From Euonymus europaeus (taxonomy: Eukaryota > Streptophyta > Magnoliopsida > Celastrales > Celastraceae): a DNA stretch of 64,000 nucleotides. Below are positions 57,877-64,000 of this stretch, piece by piece (position 1 is the stretch's first letter; each line of letters begins with the position of its first letter). The DNA lies in the NCBI GenBank assembly GCA_963580455.1, contig OY756968.1:10143544-10207543 (forward strand), read 5' to 3'. The notes beneath the pieces are model-generated. The model did no database searches and had not been told where the DNA came from. It saw nothing but the letters and a program-made list of their open reading frames with translations. Both the position numbers and the translations under genes were made by a program.

Positions 57877-60459
57877 CTACTTCTGGAGTGGAGATTGTGC
57901 CCTAACAGGAGGAATCTTTGGTCTAAGAAGACCACGGTTGAATTTGATAGGAGACTTGTTCCTTGATGTTGGTCTTGCTGGAAGAAAAGGCCTAAATGGT
58001 GGTGGATTGACATGATGAATCAGTGGAGGTGAAACTTGTGATGGACTACTTGGTGTAGGGTCAACAACCTGTGATAAAGCCTCTGTCTCTCCATTATCAA
58101 CAATCTCATAACCTTGTGACAAAGCCTCTGCCTCTCGACTTGCTTCTCTCAATGCCTCTACCTCACGTCTAGATGCTAATGCAGGACAAGTCCTGACATT
58201 ATGTCCTGTCATATTGCAATGCCTACATCTTAGTACTTGACCTTTTCTGCTCAAAGCACCTGCTGTTTGTGTTGGCAACTCATCATGCCCTCTAATTCTT
58301 GCCTTTTTAGGTCTACCAGGCTTTCTTTTATGTACTGGTGGTTGTAAAATAGTGTACTCAGTACTTGTCCATTGTTCTTCTCCAGGCATAGGTTTATGAG
58401 GTGAGAATAAGTTTTCAGAATCTCAGCCTTGGTGTACACTTCATGAATATATTCTTCTAGCCTCCCATGATCAAATAATATTGCACATACTGCATGCTCA
58501 CATGGTATACCTGAAAGATCCCATCTTCTACAGCTACATGTCCAATCTCTAAGATCGACAACATTCTGGCTTCCATGCATATGTCTGACTTCAAAAGTCC
58601 TCTCTCCACCTAAAATACAATCATACTCTATTACCCTTCCCACAACCTTCTTGAACTTCTTTAGAATTCTTGGGCAAACTGTGGCAGTGTAACCCTCCAT
58701 CTCAACCTTTTTCTTGTGGAATCTTGACATTAGCATTCTCCTTATCCACTCCAGCATTGTGATTATTGGCTTGTCCCTTGCCTCTCTAATATAAGAATTG
58801 AAGGACTCAGAGATGTTGTTTGTGAGCATATCACACTTAGTATCTGGATCATGTGTATGCCTACACCATCCTTCCTTATCCTTGGCACTTAACCAATCAT
58901 ATGCAGCTCTATCAAGTTGTTGTAAGATCTTCATCCTATTTTCAAATTCTTGGAGCCTTGTTGCTCTTGAAGCATTCCAAAAGGCATCTCTCAAAGCTAT
59001 TCCAGGGAATTGCTTTTTGAAATTGGCATATAAATGCCTAACACAGAATCTGTGTATTGCTCCTGGCATGACCAACTTCATTGCCTCCACAAGCCCCTAC
59101 AAAAAAAAATTCATAATCAGTGACAACATATGATTGAATATGAACAATGAAAACATATATTTTGCGAGTCAATACCTTTTGTTGGTCTGAAATGAAGGTC
59201 CAAGTCTTGTTATTGCCAATGTCGTTGAACAATAACTCCAAGAACCACTCCCAATTCTTCTTGTTTTCCACATCAACCACAGCCCAAGCAATCGGATATA
59301 TGTGGTCATTTGCATCCTTCCCAACAGCAGTTAGCAATTGCCCACCATATTTGGTCTTCAAATGACATCCATCTAACCCAATCTCAGGTCTGCATCCTTG
59401 GACAAATCCTCTTTTGCATGCTATGAGACAAATGTAACATCTCAAGAACAATCCTCTATCACTTTCCACTGCCACTATGCTTCCAGGATTGTACAACTCC
59501 AAAGCTGCACAATATTTCCACAAGTGGTTGTATTGCTCCTTCTCATCTCCAAATATCATCATTAATGCTTTCTTCTTTGCTAGGTAAGCCTTGTCCTTTG
59601 AAATGTCAAGATTATGGTCTCTGTAGACAGCCTTCTTCAATGCAGTAGGAGCCCATGTTGGACAATCTCTGAAATTTTCAATGTATTTATTAGCTATCCA
59701 CTCCGACGAAACTCTTTTCCCCTTATAATTGCGAGGGCATTCATCATGATGAACTGGTTGATATGTCTTGATTTGGAATGATGTTCTATCCCTACTCTTT
59801 GAAGCATATATTCTCCACTTACAGTCAGCATGTCCATCACAAACAGCCTCTACTTTGTCTCTGTCATTCTTCTTATATTTATAAGATTTTCCTTGTTCTA
59901 CACTAAATTGCATCAAAGTTTTCCTAAATATCTCAACAGAGTTGAACTTCATTCCCACCACAAAGTCAATAGGATTGTGCATATCAGTTTTCTCATCAAA
60001 CCTAGGATGCTTATTACTCGGACCCTCTTCACAATCACTGTCATAAATACTTCTAAGCTCATCCGAGTCATACAAATCTTCTTCAACTTCAACAGGTAAA
60101 TTCCAATTGTCAATTCCTATTAATCTTCTACCTTCCTCTCTCACATTTTCCATTCTACTTCTATGGCAGTCAGTCTCTTCTCCATAATCACTATTGTTAG
60201 TTTCACTAGTATCACCAGAATACTCTTGACCATATTCATCATCTGATTCAACAAAGAAATACAGAAAATCGCAATAAGCTAAATGCAGAAAACACACGAG
60301 CACCGGAGCCCTTCGGGCTCCTCGTCTCCCTGCGAAGCCTTCAACTTTACCTCTGAAAATGGGAAGAGAAGGGGAAGAATAAAAAGGGAAACATACCAGA
60401 CATGTTGGATCTTCAAACTTGATGGAAAAAATGTGGTTCTTAGGATGAATCACACTCAT
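57877..60459 (-). pseudogene. MULE transposase, nearly intact, one frameshift
   Basis: It cuts and moves the MULE by acting at its terminal repeats. The MuDR-type DNA-binding region spans about 59980-59700 (PIDFVVGMKFNSVEIFRKTL, CDGHADCKWRIYAS). The DDE core has Asp in GLDGCHLKTKYGG, Asp in WTFISDQQKG and Glu in LQEFENRMKIL, plus FCVRHLYANFK. A SWIM finger reads CSCRRWDLSGIPCEHAVC and a zinc knuckle CRHCNMTGHNVRTC. A 79-bp GT-AG intron (59097-59175) joins DQQK to GLVEAMK. One base is missing near 58392-58399, shifting the frame before the knuckle-bearing tail (58389-57877). A donor-like GTATGT at about 60396 hints at another intron near the start. I see no other defect. Confidence 0.85.
59097..59175 (-). 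other. Intron of the MULE transposase
   Basis: Starts GTATTGACTC and ends TTTTTTTTGTAG. Removing it restores the conserved transition SDQQK-GLVEAM. Confidence 0.85.
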
Positions 60460-60807
60460 ACATAACTGAAAAACTCAAAATCTGTTGTTGGAGATGATTC
60501 AAAGAAGTGTTGTTGGACATGATTCAAAGAAGAACACAACCAAAACCCTAGCAAATAACAGAGTGGAGGGAAAGGAAGAAGTTGTTGGAGCCTTTAGCCT
60601 CATTTTAATCATTTTTTATTCAAAATAATTAATTAAGCAACTTAATCAATTTTATAGTTTAAAAGTGAGTTAACACATGTGGGTTTACCGTTAACTCAAA
60701 CGGTTAACAAACGGCTGGGGGGTTATATCCAATTTTCCATAATTTAGGGGTTTTTTTCCATTTAGACCATATTTTAGGGGGGTATATACCGTTTACTCTA
60801 TATTTCT

Positions 60808-61177
60808 TGGAGAAGCCCGTTTAGAGAGAGAAAGAGAGAGAGAAGAAGAGAGATAAGGTGATTTTGGCAAGAGATTGACTTGGAGATTGTGGATTGATGA
60901 TCCTTGAAGCTAAGCAAGGAAGATTCAAGGTTGATTCAAGTTATTTGGTAAGTTTTTCTTAGTTTTTGGAAATTCTAGGTTTTTCTAGATTTGCTAGATT
61001 CTTGAAGAGTTGGGTGCTATGCTTTAGATATGTTGTTTATAGGTTGATTTTGGATGTTTATGTAGATTGGTTTGTGTTTTGGAGTTGAGTTGAGCTTGGA
61101 GTGAGTTGGAGGATTTTGGAAGGAATTTCTAGATAGAGAAGTAAGTGATTTCGAATTTATTGATTTTAATTGATGTT
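60808..61177 (+). mobile_element. LTR F, distal part, truncated by the Ogre-type LTR
   Basis: Resumes after the MULE with a GAGAGAGAAAGAGAG tract and text such as TTCTAGGTTTTTCTAGATTTG, parallel to 42595-42790 in LTR E. It stops at TGATGTT before TGTCGCAAC. Confidence 0.7.
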
Positions 61178-64000
61178 TGTCGCAACTGGTTTTGCGAAAG
61201 AATTTTTATATAAAATAATAGAAGTCGCCACCAATTGAATAGGTGCAATTGGTCACCATGAAAAATATAATTTTGGTCTACGAAAAATCCAGAAAAAGGG
61301 TAAGTGAGTTTGCTGCGTATGGGGAAGGTGTGAGGCACCCCACAACGCCTGTTTTAAAAAAAAACAGTTGTCAACTTAACTTTTATTATCCCATTAAATG
61401 ACTTTTCCCGAAAATATTAATTGTAGCGTACGTGACATATGATATATAAGATAAAAATAATATTTAGAGGAATATAATAACTATATAGGGTAAAATAATT
61501 TAAGTAGGTATATAGATATATCAAAATAGAATAAAATAAACTTATAAAAATATATATATAAATTATATTCGAATATAATAAAATGATTTTATAATACATA
61601 CAAAGACTATATATATAAAGTATAATGATTATATAAATTATATGACAAATTACATAAGATAAAAAATAATATTTAAATAAATAGGAAAAATAATTTAAGT
61701 AGATATAGGGTTATACGAAAATAGAATAAAATGAACTCATAAAATACAAAATAATTTTATAATATATATAAAAACTATATTAAAAGTCTTAATATTGAGG
61801 TTCATAGGGTTTTGTCCATCCAATGGCCAAATTTCCCAAGAAACGCTCTCATCTCAAGAATCTACCCAAGGGTGCATCCAATGCATTCCTCAAATAGATT
61901 CCATCGTAGGCAAAGACTTTTAGTATAATCTTTATATGATACATAAGTTCGAAATAAAGTAGAATATAACATAAAATATTAAATATCATAAAATAAAATA
62001 AGGATAAAAATAAAAATAGAAATAAAGTCAAAAGGTAAATATAATATAATAACATAAATATTATATAAATACGTAATAACGATATAAGGCAAATAACATA
62101 ATAATACTAATAATAATAATGAGATGCAAAATAATAATAAGAACCATACGAAAATAGAATGACAAATATACATATATATATTTATAAAATAAGAATAAAA
62201 TACAAAATACAATAAGATATAAAAATAACGAAAATAAACAAAGAGGAAAAAGTAAAGTAAAATAAAATGAAAAATAATAATGTATAAAATAATAATTATT
62301 ATTATTAAAAAACGAGATTAATATACAATAAATAAGAACAGAAAGGAAAAATAAATAAAATATATAAATGAATAGGAAAATAAAGTGAAATAAAAATAGG
62401 AATATAATAAAGTGAAAATAGAATAACAAAGGTCAAAATAAAATTAAAGAAAAATGTTGGGGAACCGAATTTTTTATATGTGGATTATACGATATTAAAT
62501 TATCGCAAACCCACCAATCAAACATATTAAAAATATTGAATCAACAATTAACACGTAAATCACACAACATCAAACCAATCACATAATTCATATATAAGCA
62601 CAATCCAATAAATAACATATTAGCATGTTAAAAAGGATGAATGGAATGGAATTTCGGTTCCCCTCTTTTTATTAGCATTCAAATATTTCAATCATATTAT
62701 TGAATTAACATGATTGAAAAATTATAATTAATTGCTTTAATGAACATACAAAGTGTCACGTAGAATGCAATTTTTAAATGTAAATACATGTGAAAGCCCA
62801 AGGTTCAAATAATTCACATAATCCAAACAAATGCACACCATCAAATCGTTTTCACCTATGGAAACCCATAACCCTAATTTCTATTAAACTTCTTTTCATG
62901 TTCATTCAAATTGAATAATCCAAATAGAAATGTGATACATAGCAAAGCCCACCTAATAATCAATAAGATATTCACATGTTTACCAAATTTTCAATAGAAC
63001 ATGGATACAAAAGAAACGGAAGAACACAAAACCTCCAAGAAAATCCAGAATACAGAAATCAAATAGCACAACAGAAAGCAAGAATTCAACACAAAAAATC
63101 ACCAAGAAGTAGAAAAACAAAAACTCTCAGTTCAGAACAAACCCAAATAAAATCCGCATCAGAAAAATCAGCATCAAGAAAAACAAGTTAACATGATATA
63201 ATAACTCAACCATGCAACAGAGAAACAAACGAACAGGAGACCAAAGGTTCTTCCCTTGGTTTTTTTCAGAAAAACCATCGGAACCACAACTCCAACAGGA
63301 TATAAGAACAGCTTTAGGAGCAAAAATCTCACCCCTTTAATCAACCCAGAAACGCAACCCGAGCACCAGAAGCAAGAATCCCAGAGAAACGACCCCAAAA
63401 ATTCGTCAGGAAGAAAAAAAAAGAGAAAGAACCCCTCCCAGAAGTTTCGAAAAAGAAGAAACAGAAGCTCCAGAAAAATTGAGAAACCGAAATCAAGAAG
63501 ACCCTCCCGAAATCCCCAAAAGAAGAGGAAGAAGCTCTCTATTTATAACTTAAAAATCTCTAATCTTTTTTTCTCCTACTGATTCTGTTTCCCCTCATTC
63601 CTTACAATCAACTCTCCCCTAATCCCTCTAGAATCTCTTTTATTCCTAAAACTTCCCCTAAACCCGATTTTCTTGCCCCAAATATATCCAAAAATCCCAA
63701 TCTTTTAAACTCTAGAATCTCTCGTTTCCAAAACCTAATGTGAACCCTAAACGATTCTGATCACCTTCTCTCTCTCTTTCCTACTTTCCTGGTGCCTTTC
63801 TCTCTCTGTTCCCTTTTCTGGTCACTCTCTCTCTCCTCTCTCTCTTTTCCAGACGGCGCCTCTTCTCTCCCCCTTCTTCTTTGCGGTTTCTTCTATTCTT
63901 TAGGTTTTAGGTTTACTTTGTTGGGCTGGGCTTGCATTTAACTTCATGGGTTAATGGAGCCTTGGGTCGGGCCTTGCTTTAATCTTGCCGGATTTGGTCT
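61178..64000 (+). mobile_element. Ogre-type LTR, running off the window
   Basis: Starts TGTCGCAACTGGTTTTGCG, then GTCGCCACCAATTG and GGGAAGGTGTGAGGCACCCC. This start, GTCGCCAC block and G-rich block recur in Ogre LTRs, from memory. At 2.8 kb and still continuing it fits the very long Ogre LTRs. A TATTTATAAC at about 63539-63548 could be its TATA box. ORFs inside are short and low-complexity and I do not consider them genes. No paired LTR is visible. Confidence 0.55.
61395..62460. repeat. C-poor AT-rich tract within the Ogre-type LTR
   Basis: About 1 kb dominated by A, T and G on the plus strand (AATAAAATA, TATAATAA, AGGAAAAATAA words), with cytosine scarce except around 61790-61920. Open frames on the minus strand here are a composition effect. 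Confidence 0.8.

Larger units (their letters stand above)
57520..60798 (-). mobile_element. Mutator-like transposon (MULE), 3,279 bp, complete
   Basis: Terminal inverted repeats of about 100 bp. The left starts GGGTAAATGATATAGACCCC; the right, as reverse complement, starts GAGTAAACGGTATATACCCC. Both then share AAACCCCTAAATTAT and GGATATAA(T/C)CCCCC. A perfect 9-bp target duplication, tatatttct, flanks it at 57511-57519 and 60799-60807, the length expected for Mutator. It sits inside LTR F and carries one transposase gene on the minus strand. Confidence 0.95.

Noticed and set aside
62061..62429. Minus-strand ORF of 122 codons rich in Phe/Leu/Ile/Tyr
   Set aside because: Low-complexity AT-rich LTR sequence; it looks like membrane protein only because of base composition.
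63256..63582. Plus-strand ORF of 108 codons rich in Lys/Arg/Ser
   Set aside because: Purine-rich LTR leader sequence; no domain and no supporting context.
1..64000. CRISPR array, bacterial operons or insertion sequences
   Set aside because: All repeats are explained by plant satellite, LTR and transposon structures; no bacterial gene organisation.

Overview
The window is plant nuclear DNA made almost entirely of nested and decayed transposable elements. Nothing resembles a bacterial or organellar genome. I recognise Ty3/gypsy elements (Athila, Tat/Retand, Tekay/Del chromovirus and Ogre types), Ty1/copia debris, a CACTA transposon, a Mutator-like element, tRNA-like SINE copies, a satellite array and two small pieces of ordinary plant genes. 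Intron-containing reading frames, plant-type TATA boxes in LTRs and the lineage mix fit a repeat-rich dicot. I cannot name the species.

Layout. 1-5.2 kb: the 3' half of an Athila element (integrase, extra 3' ORF, 3' LTR). 5.2-12.8 kb: AT-rich low-coding DNA with LTR-like stretches at both ends and, between them, fragments of a LESV-like starch-granule protein gene and an SCP2 lipid-transfer gene. 12.8-32.6 kb: a minus-strand non-autonomous LTR element (called C here). Its 3' LTR is split by a complete 10.1-kb Tat/Retand element (Tat A; target duplication gacca) and its interior by a solo LTR (target duplication ttcac). 32.6-34.7 kb: a gypsy fragment and a copia fragment joined head to head. 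34.7-38.6 kb: a second, shorter copy (D) of the element C family. 38.6-39.2 kb: a sliver of another Tat pol. 39.2-42.1 kb: a satellite array of about 160-bp monomers. 42.1-48.7 kb: a Tekay-like chromovirus (E), cut by a CACTA element (48.7-51.3 kb). 51.3-51.75 kb: SINE-like copies arranged as inverted repeats. 51.8-57.0 kb: a 5'-truncated second Tat element (Tat B). 57.0-61.2 kb: an LTR (F) split by a nearly intact Mutator-like transposon with a perfect 9-bp target duplication. 61.2-64 kb: an Ogre-type LTR running off the window.

How the parts work together. gag, protease, RT, RNase H and integrase modules would copy and insert the retroelements, and the MULE and CACTA transposases would act on their own terminal repeats. 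Almost all coding regions carry stops, many of them TAG or TGA where a C-to-T change is the simplest explanation. The youngest-looking event with both ends visible is the MULE.

The most interesting signals are: (1) both Tat elements carry an intron-bearing antisense gene with its own TATA box; (2) the element C/D family encodes a compact gag-like protein lacking the usual gag core, carries three 90-92-bp internal repeats, and in C has a second unrecognised 3' ORF ending in a coiled coil; (3) the satellite has a four-monomer higher-order repeat; (4) the chromovirus LTRs carry dense CCTAGG palindromes, replaced in one copy by CCGG palindromes.
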